Positions 1 to 8,816 of a stretch of DNA of 47,659 nucleotides are shown one piece after another. The notes under the pieces are model-generated. The model had not been told where the DNA came from, did not search any database, and worked only from the letters and a program-made list of their open reading frames with translations. A program made the translations under genes and the position numbers. The stretch covers positions 1 through 47,659 of the forward strand of contig JABDJO010000135.1 in NCBI GenBank assembly GCA_013002465.1, in the 5' to 3' direction. Source of the DNA: Silicimonas sp. (lineage in GTDB: Bacteria; Pseudomonadota; Alphaproteobacteria; Rhodobacterales; Rhodobacteraceae). How positions within the stretch are numbered: the stretch's first letter is position 1; every line of letters starts with the position of its first letter.

Positions 1-105
1 GTCCAGCACCAGGCAAGGTGTCTGGATCTCGGCCTCGTCCATGCCGGGCTTGGCCGGAATGTCGAACCCAACCTCGTATTCGTCGAGAACGGTGATGTCT
101 TTCAT
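1..105 (-). CDS. bhcC: beta-hydroxyaspartate aldolase, N-terminal fragment
   Basis: Only the first 35 codons lie in the window; the gene runs off the left edge. The N-terminus ends in a TPCLVLD motif, the usual opening of the DSD1/D-threonine-aldolase-like alanine-racemase-fold enzymes, whose next residues normally carry the PLP lysine strand. In the beta-hydroxyaspartate cycle this enzyme condenses glycine and glyoxylate to beta-hydroxyaspartate. The ATG at 103-105 has a GGAGAG ribosome site just upstream, 11 bases after the stop of bhcB, so it is the third gene of a bhcA-bhcB-bhcC operon. The identity rests on the short N-terminus plus the neighbours; another DSD1-family aldolase or dehydratase is possible. 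Confidence 0.75.
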   Translation of the reverse strand, partial: MKDITVLDEYEVGFDIPAKPGMDEAEIQTPCLVLD

Positions 106-116
106 GTCTTCTCTCC

Positions 117-1070
117 TCAGCCTTTGATCCAGGGCAGGGTGTCGAGATCGACATTGCCGCCGGTGATGATGACGCCGACCCGCTTGCCCGCGAACCGGTC
201 CCTGTTCTTGATGATCGTGGCCAGCGGAACCGCGCAGCTTGCCTCGATCACGATCTTCATCCGCTTCCATGTCAGCTTCATCGCATCGACGATCTCGTCC
301 TCGGACGCCGTCAGGATGTCCGTCACATGGTTCGACACGAAATGCCAGGTCAGCTCCTTAAGCGGCACCTTCAGCCCGTCGGCCACGGTCTCGGGCGCGT
401 CGTCGGCGATGATATGCCCGGCCTTGAAGCTGCGATAGGCGTCATCGGCCTGTTCCGGCTCGGCGGCGATCACTTTCGTCTCGGGTGCCAGCGACGATAG
501 CGTCAGGCAGGTGCCCGATATCATGCCGCCCCCTCCAATGGGTGCGACCACCATGTCCAGCCCTTCGGTCTGCTCGATGAATTCCTTCGAGCAGGTGCCC
601 TGACCGGCGATTACACGCGGGTCGTTGTAGGGATGGACGAAATCACCGCCAGTTTCGGCCTGCACCTTGGAAAAGGTTTCTTCGCGCGATGACGTCGAGG
701 GTTCGCATTCCGTGATCTTCCCGCCATAGCGGCGCACGGTGTCCTTCTTTGCCTGGGGCGCCGTTCGTGGCATGACGACATTGCAGGGGATCCCACGCAA
801 CATGGCCGCATAGCTGAGGCACGAGGCATGGTTGCCCGACGAATGGGTCGCAACACCCTTTTCTGCCTGTGCATCGTCCAGACCGAACACCGCGTTCGAG
901 GCACCGCGCACCTTGAAGGCACCCGGTTCCTGAAAGTTTTCGCACTTGAAGAACAGATCCGCGCCGGTCAGTTCGTTCAGATAATGCGAAACCCGGATTG
1001 GTGTCCGGCGGATATGCGGTGCGATACGGTCGTGGGCCGCAAGCATGTCGTCATACGTCGGAATGTCCAT
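117..1070 (-). CDS. bhcB: beta-hydroxyaspartate dehydratase (threonine/serine dehydratase fold)
   Basis: PLP fold-type II dehydratase of 317 residues. Counting from an upstream GTG at 1076, the PLP lysine is in GAFKVRGA (about K55), the substrate loop is SSGNHAS (79-83) and the phosphate-binding loop is GGGGM (181-185). The ATG at 1070 is preferred because GGGAG lies 9 bases before it; the GTG would be only 3 bases from that site. By sequence alone it could be a threonine or serine racemase/dehydratase. The adjacent aspartate-glyoxylate aminotransferase, DSD1-type aldolase and divergent IclR regulator point to conversion of beta-hydroxyaspartate to iminosuccinate plus water. It lies 14 bases after bhcA and 11 before bhcC. 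The last gene of the known pathway, iminosuccinate reductase (bhcD), would lie beyond the left edge. Confidence 0.87.
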   Translation of the reverse strand: MDIPTYDDMLAAHDRIAPHIRRTPIRVSHYLNELTGADLFFKCENFQEPGAFKVRGASNAVFGLDDAQAEKGVATHSSGNHASCLSYAAMLRGIPCNVVMPRTAPQAKKDTVRRYGGKITECEPSTSSREETFSKVQAETGGDFVHPYNDPRVIAGQGTCSKEFIEQTEGLDMVVAPIGGGGMISGTCLTLSSLAPETKVIAAEPEQADDAYRSFKAGHIIADDAPETVADGLKVPLKELTWHFVSNHVTDILTASEDEIVDAMKLTWKRMKIVIEASCAVPLATIIKNRDRFAGKRVGVIITGGNVDLDTLPWIKG

Positions 1071-1084
1071 CGTCACCTTCTCCC

Positions 1085-2275
1085 TCAGGCAGCCTGGAGC
1101 GCCGAGACGGCGGGGTTGGAACGATAGTATTCCTGTGCCGCAGCAACGCCAGAGCCAAGTTGCACGTTCAGGCCAAGGTCAGCCATGCACATTTCAGCGG
1201 TCGCAAGTCCCGAAAGCGTCATGACATCCGTCAGACTGCCAAGGTGTCCGATGCGAAACACCTTGCCTGCGACCTCTCCAAGACCAACGCCGAAGGCAAC
1301 GCCATAGGTGTTGGCAGCGTGGGTGACGATGTCGGTTGCGTCAAAGCCCTTGGGCGTCTTGATCGCGCTGACGGTGTCCGAATGGACATCCGGCGTGGCT
1401 GCACAAAGTTCAAGTCCCCAGGCATTCACCGCCAGGCGCACGCCTTCGGCGATCCGGTTGTGGCGGGCAAAGACGTTCTCCATGCCTTCTTCAAGCAACA
1501 GTTCCGACGACAGCTTGAGCCCGTTCATCAGGCCGACCGGTGGCGTATAGGGGAACGCATTCGCGGCATAGCCTTTTTCCATGTCCCTGATATCAAAAAA
1601 CGTGCGCGGCAGTTTCGCCGAGTTCGATGCGGCCATGGCCTTGTCCGAAAACCCGAGGATCGCAAGACCGGCGGGAAGCATGAAACCCTTCTGCGAACCC
1701 GTCACGGCGATATCAACGCCCCATTCATCGAAACGAAAGTCCATTGACGCAATCGAGCTGACGCCATCGACGAACAGCAGAGCGGGGTGGTCGGCATCGT
1801 CCAATGCCTTGCGCACGGCTGCAATGTTCGAACGGACACCGGTCGCGGTTTCGTTGTACGTCGCCAGAACGACTTTGATTTCGTGGCCCGTATCGGCGGC
1901 CAGGATCTCGGAATAACGATGTGCAGGAAGCCCGTGACCCCACGGCGTTTCGACGATCTGAACGTCAAGGCCGTGACGCTGGCACATGTCGATCCAGCGG
2001 TGGCTGAACATGCCGTTACGTGCAGCAAGAATCTTGTCACCCGGTGAAAGCGTGTTGGAAAGCGCTGTTTCCCACCCGCCGGTCCCGGTCGAAGGGAAGA
2101 TGAAGACATGCGCAGAGTCCGACTTCAGGACCTTGCGGACACTCTTCAGGCAGGGGTTCAGAATTTCACCGAAGACTGCGGACCGGTGATCGATCGTCGG
2201 CATGTAACAGGCTTTGCGGATTTCCTCGGGCATGTTCGTCGGACCCGGGATGAAAACTGGATTCTGGAAGCTCAT
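1085..2275 (-). CDS. bhcA: aspartate-glyoxylate aminotransferase (class V)
   Basis: Class V PLP aminotransferase of 396 residues, full length. It opens with FIPGPTNMP, the hallmark of serine/alanine/aspartate-glyoxylate aminotransferases, and the Schiff-base lysine is in TGSQKGF (K196). In the beta-hydroxyaspartate cycle it moves the amino group of aspartate to glyoxylate, giving oxaloacetate and glycine. The ATG at 2275 follows an AGGAGA site. It is first in the minus-strand operon and divergent from the IclR regulator, the arrangement known for bhc clusters. Alternatives from the same family are serine-glyoxylate aminotransferase and ureidoglycine-glyoxylate aminotransferase. The second deserves thought because a ureidoglycine enzyme lies 1 kb away, but the adjacent bhcB and bhcC favour BhcA. 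Confidence 0.88.
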   Translation of the reverse strand: MSFQNPVFIPGPTNMPEEIRKACYMPTIDHRSAVFGEILNPCLKSVRKVLKSDSAHVFIFPSTGTGGWETALSNTLSPGDKILAARNGMFSHRWIDMCQRHGLDVQIVETPWGHGLPAHRYSEILAADTGHEIKVVLATYNETATGVRSNIAAVRKALDDADHPALLFVDGVSSIASMDFRFDEWGVDIAVTGSQKGFMLPAGLAILGFSDKAMAASNSAKLPRTFFDIRDMEKGYAANAFPYTPPVGLMNGLKLSSELLLEEGMENVFARHNRIAEGVRLAVNAWGLELCAATPDVHSDTVSAIKTPKGFDATDIVTHAANTYGVAFGVGLGEVAGKVFRIGHLGSLTDVMTLSGLATAEMCMADLGLNVQLGSGVAAAQEYYRSNPAVSALQAA

Positions 2276-2443
2276 GACGGTCTCCTATCTGAGTTGGTCA
2301 CAAGCTACGCTATTGCCAACGGCTTGGATATTTTTGCAGAATCTTGTCCGAACGCAGTTGATGGCAGGGAAAACTATTTGTTGTCAGTAAGTTGAATTTT
2401 TCATATTATGAATTGGGATTTCATGAACAGCGGAAAACATTTT
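2276..2443. promoter_or_regulatory. bhcA/bhcR divergent promoter region
   Basis: This AT-rich stretch separates the divergent bhcA and bhcR genes. It contains a perfect palindrome, TTCATA-T-TATGAA, at 2400-2412 and a second TTCATGAA at 2420-2427. Both are plausible operator half-sites for the neighbouring IclR protein. The palindrome overlaps the first possible ATG of bhcR (2408), which argues for a start further downstream. No promoter hexamers could be assigned with confidence. Confidence 0.5.
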
Positions 2444-3295
2444 ATGGATTCTCCGAATAATCGCGATGGGACACCCAGAAAATCGCGCGGAAGACCCCGG
2501 GGTTGGAAAAAGTCGGCGGGCCAGAACACGATCAAATCGCTTGATCGCGCAATGGAAATATTCGAGCACCTAAGCGAGCATTCGGGAAAGACCTTGACGA
2601 CGCTGGCAACCGAGCTCGACCAGGCACCGGCAACGCTCTACCGCGTTCTGGTGACGCTTGAAGCCAGACGGCTTGTCGAATTCGACAAAGTCGAGCAGGT
2701 CTGGCACATCGGCCCGCGCGCTTTCGTCATTGGTTCAAAGTTCTTGCGGCGCACAAGCCTTGTTGAACGGGCACGCCCGATCATGCGGCGGCTGATGGAA
2801 ACAACCGGAGAGACCGCGAACCTTGGGATTGTTCAAGAGGCCTCGGTTCTGTTCGTAAGCCAGGTGGAAACCCAAGCCAGTATCCGTGCGTTCTTTCCCC
2901 CCGGAACTTTGTCGCCGCTCCATGCCTCGGGTATCGGAAAGGCGCTTTTGTCGGAAATGCCGCAGGACCGGGTCAACCGCATCGCGCGCGCCGCCGGTCT
3001 TGAAAGGTTCACCGAGAACACCCTGACCACGTCCGAGGATCTTTGGACCGACCTTGAAAAGGCAAGGGCACGCGGGCACGCAATCGACAACGAGGAAAAG
3101 AACCTTGGCATGAAGTGTATCGCCGCGCCGGTTTTTGATGTGTACGGAGAAGCTGCGGCCGGCATTTCGGTTTCAGGCCCGACAAGCCGCATGACCTCTT
3201 CCAGGACAACCGAAATCGCCGGTGCCGTGATGGAGGCCGCGGCCAATCTGTCGGTCGCCCTGGGTGGCGCGGTTCCTATTCGGACACCGTCCTGA
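2444..3295 (+). CDS. bhcR: IclR-family regulator of the bhc operon
   Basis: An N-terminal basic stretch (SRGRPRGWKK) is followed by a winged helix (SLDRAMEIFEHL ... TLATELDQAPATLYRVL) and a C-terminal IclR ligand domain with the usual LHASGIGKALL segment. This is the IclR architecture at normal length (283 residues from this start). ATGs also exist at 2408 and 2423. The one at 2444 is chosen because GCGGAAA lies just upstream and the 2408 codon sits inside a palindrome. Position and orientation match BhcR, which in Paracoccus responds to glyoxylate and controls bhcABCD. That function is inferred from context. Its 3' end overlaps the convergent ureidoglycine gene by 20 bases. Confidence 0.82.
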   Translation: MDSPNNRDGTPRKSRGRPRGWKKSAGQNTIKSLDRAMEIFEHLSEHSGKTLTTLATELDQAPATLYRVLVTLEARRLVEFDKVEQVWHIGPRAFVIGSKFLRRTSLVERARPIMRRLMETTGETANLGIVQEASVLFVSQVETQASIRAFFPPGTLSPLHASGIGKALLSEMPQDRVNRIARAAGLERFTENTLTTSEDLWTDLEKARARGHAIDNEEKNLGMKCIAAPVFDVYGEAAAGISVSGPTSRMTSSRTTEIAGAVMEAAANLSVALGGAVPIRTPS

Positions 3296-4148
3296 AGGAA
3301 TTGCGCGATCCCGCAGTGAGGCCATTGGCCGGGCGAAGCGCCATGTGGCGGTTGACGTCCTTGTAGAGAAGATACCGGAAACGGCCCGGACCGCCCGCAT
3401 AGCAGGCCTGTGGGCAGAACGCGCGCAGCCACATATAGTCGCCCGCCTCAACCTCGACCCAATCCTGATTCAGTCGATAAACGGCTTTGCCTTCAAGCAC
3501 GTAAAGTCCGTGTTCCATGACATGGGTTTCCAGAAACGGAATGACCGCGCCGGGTTCGAAGGTCACGACGGTCACATGCATGTCGTGCCTGACATCGGTC
3601 GGGTCGACAAACCGCGTCGTCGCCCATTTCCCGTCTGCACCCGGCATCGCGGCGGGCTTTATATTCTGTTCGTTGGCGACAATCACATCAGGAAAGGCCA
3701 GACCTTCGACCGCCTCATAGGCTTTGCGAATCCAATGGAAACGAACCGGTGCGTCGCTGTCATTCTTAAAGGTCCAGCGCGTTTGTGGCGGCAGAAAGAC
3801 ATAGCTTCCGGGTCGCAGTGCGTGTTGGACGCCATCAATTTTTATATCCGCCGTGCCCTCGACCACAAAAATTACGCCCTCGGCGCCAGGATCCGTTTCG
3901 GGGTTTTCCGAACCGCCACCAGGCGAGACTTCCATGATGTACTGCGAAAAGGTCTCGGCAAAGCCGCTCAACGGTCGCGACAGTACCCACAGCCGGGTTT
4001 CGGTCCAGAATGGCAATGCGCTGGTCACGATATCCCGCATCGTGCCCTTCGGGATGACCGCATAGGCGTCCGTGAACATTGCACGATCCGTCAGCAGTTG
4101 ATCCTGTGGCGGAAGGCCTCCTGTCGGGGCATAGTACTTTGCGGTCAT
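3276..4148 (-). CDS. allE: (S)-ureidoglycine aminohydrolase
   Basis: Bicupin protein of 290 residues, the family length. The N-terminal YYAPTGGLPPQ and LTDRAMFTDAYAVIP segments are characteristic of UGHY/AllE. The first cupin spans about 60-130 and the second, at about 190-270, carries the metal ligands (FLETHVMEHGLYVLEG). The enzyme releases ammonia from (S)-ureidoglycine to give ureidoglycolate in allantoin breakdown, one step before glyoxylate. The ATG at 4148 follows GGAG with a 5-base gap; an upstream in-frame ATG at 4178 lacks such a site. It sits between the bhc cluster and malate synthase, so purine-derived glyoxylate has two outlets next door. The rest of the allantoin pathway is not in the window. 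Confidence 0.88.
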   Translation of the reverse strand: MTAKYYAPTGGLPPQDQLLTDRAMFTDAYAVIPKGTMRDIVTSALPFWTETRLWVLSRPLSGFAETFSQYIMEVSPGGGSENPETDPGAEGVIFVVEGTADIKIDGVQHALRPGSYVFLPPQTRWTFKNDSDAPVRFHWIRKAYEAVEGLAFPDVIVANEQNIKPAAMPGADGKWATTRFVDPTDVRHDMHVTVVTFEPGAVIPFLETHVMEHGLYVLEGKAVYRLNQDWVEVEAGDYMWLRAFCPQACYAGGPGRFRYLLYKDVNRHMALRPANGLTAGSRNSFRTVSE

Positions 4149-4281
4149 GACAACTCCGAAATTGGAACACCGCTTCAAATTACGGGGTTAACACCGGTTC
4201 AGACCACCCAGATCTTCAAGACAACTCTTTTCGGAAAATCCGATAAATCCCCGAGGATTTCGCGATAAACGAGAATAATAG

Positions 4282-4295
4282 CTGCGAAATCGCAG
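4282..4295. promoter_or_regulatory. inverted repeat between allE and glcB
   Basis: CTGCGA-AA-TCGCAG is a 6-bp inverted repeat in the 192-base gap upstream of allE and downstream of glcB. It could be an operator for allE, or on the minus strand a weak glcB terminator stem followed by CTATTATTCTC. The uridine content after it is poor, so the terminator reading is weak. Confidence 0.3.
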
Positions 4296-4340
4296 TTTCC
4301 CGGTGCCCGCAGGCGATATCCTGTAAATAGTCCCGTTGCC

Positions 4341-6509
4341 TTACGATTTCTGAATTCGCTTCAGCTCTAGTCTGCGCGCGTGAAGAACCGGTTCGGTGTA
4401 TCCGGACGGCTGGGATCGGCCGTCAAGTACCAGATCGCAAGCGGCCTTGAACGCGATACCCTCAAAATCGGGCGCCATGGGTCGGTATTGGGGATCGTCT
4501 GCGTTCTGCCGATCCACGACCTCTGCCATTCGCTTCATGACATCCATCACGTCGTCACGGGAAACGATGCCGTGATGCAGCCAATTGGCGATGTGTTGCG
4601 CCGATATCCGGCAAGTCGCGCGGTCTTCCATCAGACCGACATCGTTGATGTCAGGCACTTTCGAACATCCGACACCCTGGTCGATCCAACGCACCACATA
4701 GCCAAGGATGCCCTGGGCATTGTTTTCGACCTCTCGCCGGATCTGCTCGGGCGTCCATTTGCGGTAGCTGGCGGTCGGGATATCGAGAAGTGCTTCGACA
4801 TAGGCCCGGCGGCCACCTTTCGCGAGGCTTGCCTGAACCGCAAACACATCGACCTTGTGATAGTGGAGCGCATGCAAGGTCGCAGCGGTCGGGCTGGGAA
4901 CCCAAGCCGTATTGGCCCCTGCTTTTGGGTGTTCAATCTTGGTTTCCAGCATTGCCGCCATTTCATCCGGCACCGCCCACATGCCCTTGCCGATCTGCGC
5001 CTTTCCCGAAAGACCGCATTCAAGCCCGATATCGACATTCTGGTTTTCGTAGGCGGCAATCCATGACTTGCGCTTGATGAAATCCTTGCGGCTGAACGGC
5101 CCTGCTTCCATCGAAGTGTGAATTTCGTCGCCCGTCCGGTCCAGGAAACCGGTGTTGATGAAGCAGACCCGGTGCCTGGCGGCGCGTATGCACTCTTTTA
5201 GATTGACGCTTGTGCGCCGCTCTTCGTCCATGATCCCAAGCTTGACCGTGTGTTTCGGCAAGCCAAGTGCGTCTTCGACAAAGGTGAAGATGTCGTCGGA
5301 GAACGCAACCTCTTCCGGGCCGTGCATTTTCGGTTTCACAACATAGATCGAACCGGCGACCGAATTGCGTAATCCTTCGTGCTTTTTCAGATCATGCATT
5401 GCGACAAGCGTCGTGACCATCGCATCCATAAGGCCTTCCTGCACTTCAAGACCATCGCGGTCGAGAATGGCGGGGTTGCTCATGAGATGCCCGACATTGC
5501 GCACCAAAAGCAGCGCCCGACCCTTCACCGAGTACGCGCCGCCGTCCGGCGCGGTGTAAACGCGGTCGGGGTTCAGCTTTCGTTCGATGGTCTTGCCATT
5601 TTTCTGAAAGGTTTCGGCAAGGTCGCCTTTCATCAGGCCAAGCCAGTTTCGATAGGCCAGAACCTTGTCTTCGGCGTCGACGCATGCAACCGAATCTTCG
5701 CAGTCGATGATGGCCGACAGCGCGGATTCGACGTGTATATCGGCAAGCCCCGACGCCGATGTCTTGCCGATCGGATGGTTGCTGTCGAACCTGAGTTCGA
5801 CGTGAAGTTCGTTGTTTTGCAGAAGAACCGCCGAAGGGTTCCCGGGTTTGCCCAGGTACCCGACAAACTTTTCGGGATCGAGAAGCGGCGCACCATCCAC
5901 TTCAAGGTGACCATCGACAACCTTGTATGCGGTCGCCCGGCCATGGCTGGTGCTGGCCAGAGGAAAGGCTTCGTCCAGGAAGACAGCCGACCACATGACA
6001 GCGCGCGCGCCGCGCCCGTCGTCGAATTCCGTTGATGTCGGCAAGGGACCAATGGCATCGGTTCCGTAAAGACAGTCGTAAAGGCTTCCCCACCTTGCGT
6101 TCGCAGCATTCAGCACAAAACGCGCATTGGTGATGGGGACAACGAGCTGCGGACCGGCAAGTGTTGCAATTTCGGGATCAGCGTTTGACGTGTCGATTGT
6201 GAACGCGTCGCCCTCGGGCAAGAGATATCCGATGTCAGTCAGAAACGCCTTATAGGCCGCCGCGTCGTGCGCCTGATCGTTGCGGGCGATATGCCACGCG
6301 TCGATACGTTGTTGCAGGTCTTCTCGCTTGACCAACAATTCCCGGTTGCGAGGCCCGAACTGGTGTATCAGATCCGAAAGGCCTATCCAGAAATCCGCTT
6401 TTTCGACCCCGGTACCGGGCAGCGCCTCTTCCTCGATAAACCGCGACAAACTCGACTCGACACTGATATCCCCGCGGCTGACATAGCCACTTTCGTTCGC
6501 ATTCAACAT
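4341..6509 (-). CDS. glcB: malate synthase G
   Basis: Malate synthase of the G (monomeric) type, 722 residues from the chosen ATG, which matches the family. It condenses glyoxylate and acetyl-CoA to malate and CoA in the cytoplasm. Visible signatures are [43 protein letters not shown] and the catalytic-loop region [18 protein letters not shown]. The ATG at 6509 is chosen because CGGAGGAAGAA precedes it; an upstream in-frame start at 6563 would add 18 unlikely residues. It is same-stranded with allE. Together with the bhc genes it gives the cell two ways to assimilate glyoxylate, one consuming acetyl-CoA and one not. A GntR-like operator candidate lies at 6540-6566. Confidence 0.96.
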   Translation of the reverse strand: MLNANESGYVSRGDISVESSLSRFIEEEALPGTGVEKADFWIGLSDLIHQFGPRNRELLVKREDLQQRIDAWHIARNDQAHDAAAYKAFLTDIGYLLPEGDAFTIDTSNADPEIATLAGPQLVVPITNARFVLNAANARWGSLYDCLYGTDAIGPLPTSTEFDDGRGARAVMWSAVFLDEAFPLASTSHGRATAYKVVDGHLEVDGAPLLDPEKFVGYLGKPGNPSAVLLQNNELHVELRFDSNHPIGKTSASGLADIHVESALSAIIDCEDSVACVDAEDKVLAYRNWLGLMKGDLAETFQKNGKTIERKLNPDRVYTAPDGGAYSVKGRALLLVRNVGHLMSNPAILDRDGLEVQEGLMDAMVTTLVAMHDLKKHEGLRNSVAGSIYVVKPKMHGPEEVAFSDDIFTFVEDALGLPKHTVKLGIMDEERRTSVNLKECIRAARHRVCFINTGFLDRTGDEIHTSMEAGPFSRKDFIKRKSWIAAYENQNVDIGLECGLSGKAQIGKGMWAVPDEMAAMLETKIEHPKAGANTAWVPSPTAATLHALHYHKVDVFAVQASLAKGGRRAYVEALLDIPTASYRKWTPEQIRREVENNAQGILGYVVRWIDQGVGCSKVPDINDVGLMEDRATCRISAQHIANWLHHGIVSRDDVMDVMKRMAEVVDRQNADDPQYRPMAPDFEGIAFKAACDLVLDGRSQPSGYTEPVLHARRLELKRIQKS

Positions 6510-6539
6510 TTCTTCCTCCGGACCAGAGCACTCAGGCAA

Positions 6540-6566
6540 CTTGATAGTCGTATACAAGCGCATACG
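6540..6566 (-). promoter_or_regulatory. GntR-like operator candidate upstream of glcB
   Basis: The stretch contains CTTG...CAAG (6540-6558), the palindrome GTATAC (6550-6555) and a second inverted pair CGTAT...ATACG (6549-6566). This kind of GTATAC-centred repeat is typical of FadR-subfamily GntR operators, to which glycolate regulators such as GlcC belong. The regulator itself is not in the window, so this is a motif-level guess. Confidence 0.35.
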
Positions 6567-6925
6567 ATGTAAGCAACGGATTACAGCGAACCTTCAATGC
6601 GCCGCAATACTCGGGCAATTCCGTTCGTCGCCCGGTGAAAAGCCTGCAGTGGATGGAGCGCGTCGCGCCGAAGCTGCTGGACAACTTAAAATTCATTCAA
6701 TGTCAGAAGCATCGAATAGCTTGGCGCGGCCCCGACGTCGGTCGCAATACCACTGGCATTGCCCTTCTCGCGAAGTCCCTGATGATCAAACTGGCCGGAT
6801 CCCAAAAACAGATTGGATGTCGGGCGAAACATTGGGTGCGTCCCGTAGAAATCGGCACCGCAGATCAACCTGATCGTGCAAGGCTGGAGGAAACGCGGTA
6901 CCACGCGCCAAAAAACGCATGCGTC
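6567..6925. other. spacer between glcB promoter and SRPBCC gene, no gene recognised
   Basis: Reading frames here are short and resemble no known family on either strand. At the right edge a palindrome ACGCATGCGT (6915-6924) is followed on the minus strand by a run of T. This may weakly terminate the SRPBCC gene whose stop is at 6926-6928. Confidence 0.4.
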
Positions 6926-7369
6926 CTAGCGCGTCTCCATGACTTCCTGAAACCGGGTGAAAAACTGGTCCGCCAGCTTTTTCGAGAACGAGTCAATGAT
7001 CCGGCTGCCAAGCTGCGCCAGCTTTCCCCCGACGCTGGCATCCACATCATAAGTCAATCTGGTGCCATCCCCTTCGGGTTCAAGCGTCACGGTTGCCGCC
7101 CCTTTGGCAAAGCCCGCCGCACCGCCCTTGCCCGCACCCGACAGGCGACAGCTCTTGCCGGGTTCGACGTTCGACAGCGTTACGGTGCCTTTGAACGTCG
7201 CCTTCACCGGGCCGACCTTTTGCACCACGACGGCGTCAAACCCATCGTCCGGATTGCCAGTCAGTTCCTGGCATCCTGGGATACATTCCCTTAACACCTC
7301 GGCGTCAAGAATGCCTGACCAGACCTTCTCGGGCGAAGCCGCAATTACACGTTCTTCCGACAGTTTCAT
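6926..7369 (-). CDS. SRPBCC / CoxG-family protein (CO dehydrogenase subunit G-like)
   Basis: A 147-residue single-domain protein beginning MKLSEERVIAASPEKVW, the standard opening of the CoxG branch of the START/SRPBCC fold. It has the conserved CIPGCQEL and a C-terminal helix with GSRIIDSFSKKLADQFF. CoxG homologs help mature or anchor molybdenum CO-dehydrogenase-type enzymes at the membrane, but many are encoded away from them. No xanthine-oxidase-family subunits lie nearby here, so the role is open. The start at 7369 is used because the conserved domain starts there; the 29 residues upstream in frame do not look like this family. It is divergent from pmbA. Confidence 0.8.
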   Translation of the reverse strand: MKLSEERVIAASPEKVWSGILDAEVLRECIPGCQELTGNPDDGFDAVVVQKVGPVKATFKGTVTLSNVEPGKSCRLSGAGKGGAAGFAKGAATVTLEPEGDGTRLTYDVDASVGGKLAQLGSRIIDSFSKKLADQFFTRFQEVMETR

Positions 7370-7472
7370 GTGCCCAATCCCTTCGGCCAGTTCACCGTCG
7401 ATCCGGCATGTCGCACGCGTTGTCAACACATCCTCGCTTGAAGCGGAAGGCCGCACGCACTAGGTCCGCAGC

Positions 7473-8816
7473 ATGGATACCCTTTCTGCCCTGACTGAAC
7501 GCCTGTTGTCCGCTGCCACCAAGGCAGGTGCCGATAGTGCCGATGCGATCGCGACCGACGGCCGCGCCGTGTCGATCGAAGTGCGCGATGCCGCCCTGGA
7601 ACACGCCGAAAGAGCGGAAGGCATCGAAATCGGCCTGCGCGTGCTGATCGGAAAACGTCAGGCCTGCGTATCGGCCTCTGACACCAGCGATGCCACCATT
7701 GCCGAAATGGCCGACCGTGCCGTCGCCATGGCCAGGATCGCCCCCGAGGATTCCAACATCGGCCTTGCCGACCCTGGCCAACTTGCCCGTGACTGGGATG
7801 TGGCCTCGCTTGATCTGATCGACGACGCCCCGGAACCCGCCCCCGCCGCGATGCAGGCTGCCGCGGCCGAAGCCGAAGCGATAGCCCTTGGTCACGATGG
7901 CATCAGCCAGGTCCAAAGTGCCGCGGCGTCTTACTCTCGAAACGCCATACACCTTGCGGCGACCAACGGGTTTTCAGGCGGCTATGAACGATCGTCACAT
8001 GCGCTCTATTGCGTCGCCATCACCGGGTCAGGCACCGAGATGGAGCGTGACCACTTCGGCGAATCCCGCATTTATCACACGGATCTGCCCACACCTGAAA
8101 CGGTCGGGCGCCGGGCCGCCGAACGCGCGCTTTCGCGCGCCGGGGCCAGAAAACCGCCCACCGGGGCTTACCCTGTGCTTTTCGACGAACGGATTGCGGC
8201 CAGCCTGATCGGCCATCTTTTGCAGGCTTCGAACGGCACCATGATTGCACGCGGAAGTTCCTGGCTAAGGGATCGGCTGGGGAAACCGGTCCTTCCCAAG
8301 GGCCTTGATCTGGTCGAAAGTCCTCATCGCCCCCGTGTCTCGGGTTCCAAACCCTTCGATGGCGAAGGCCTGCCCACGCAAGCACGAAAGATCATCGACG
8401 ATGGCGTCCTTACGGGTTGGACCCTCGATCTGGCCACCGGGCGCAAGCTTGGTCTGGAAAGCACCGGCAATGCCGCCCGCGGCACTTCTTCCCCGCCGTC
8501 ACCCTCGATCACGAACGTGGTGCTGACCCCGGGCGATGCGAGCCCCAAAGACCTGTTGCGTGACATGGGCACCGGTCTTCTGGTCACAGGGCTTATCGGA
8601 TCGTCGATCAATGCCACCACCGGCGATTATTCCCGCGGCGCCAGCGGATTTTGGGTCGAAAACGGCGAGGTGACTTATCCGGTCAACGAATGCACTATCG
8701 CTGGCAATCTTCATGACATGCTGGCCAGCATCCGACCTTCCAACGACGCGCGCCCCTACCTCAGCCGCGTCGTCCCCTCGCTTCTGGTCGAAGGCCTGAC
8801 CCTTGCCGGAGAGTGA
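7473..8816 (+). CDS. pmbA: TldD/PmbA family metalloprotease subunit
   Basis: A 447-residue protein of the TldE/PmbA side of the TldD/TldE protease pair. Visible family signatures are EGIEIGLRVLIGKRQA near residue 55, the central RAAERALSRAGARKPPTG, and the C-terminal GLLVTGLIGSSINATTGDYSRGASGFWVENGE. The zinc-binding HExxxH motif of TldD is absent, as expected for TldE. In other bacteria the complex processes microcin B17 and degrades unstructured peptides such as CcdA. The next gene overlaps its 3' end by 14 bases, so the two are translationally coupled. tldD is not in the window. Confidence 0.92.
   Translation: MDTLSALTERLLSAATKAGADSADAIATDGRAVSIEVRDAALEHAERAEGIEIGLRVLIGKRQACVSASDTSDATIAEMADRAVAMARIAPEDSNIGLADPGQLARDWDVASLDLIDDAPEPAPAAMQAAAAEAEAIALGHDGISQVQSAAASYSRNAIHLAATNGFSGGYERSSHALYCVAITGSGTEMERDHFGESRIYHTDLPTPETVGRRAAERALSRAGARKPPTGAYPVLFDERIAASLIGHLLQASNGTMIARGSSWLRDRLGKPVLPKGLDLVESPHRPRVSGSKPFDGEGLPTQARKIIDDGVLTGWTLDLATGRKLGLESTGNAARGTSSPPSPSITNVVLTPGDASPKDLLRDMGTGLLVTGLIGSSINATTGDYSRGASGFWVENGEVTYPVNECTIAGNLHDMLASIRPSNDARPYLSRVVPSLLVEGLTLAGE

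Noticed and set aside
3264-4268. 334-residue frame on the plus strand opposite the ureidoglycine gene
   Set aside because: It has no family signature or ribosome site and is fully antisense to a clearly conserved enzyme; long shadows are common at this GC content.
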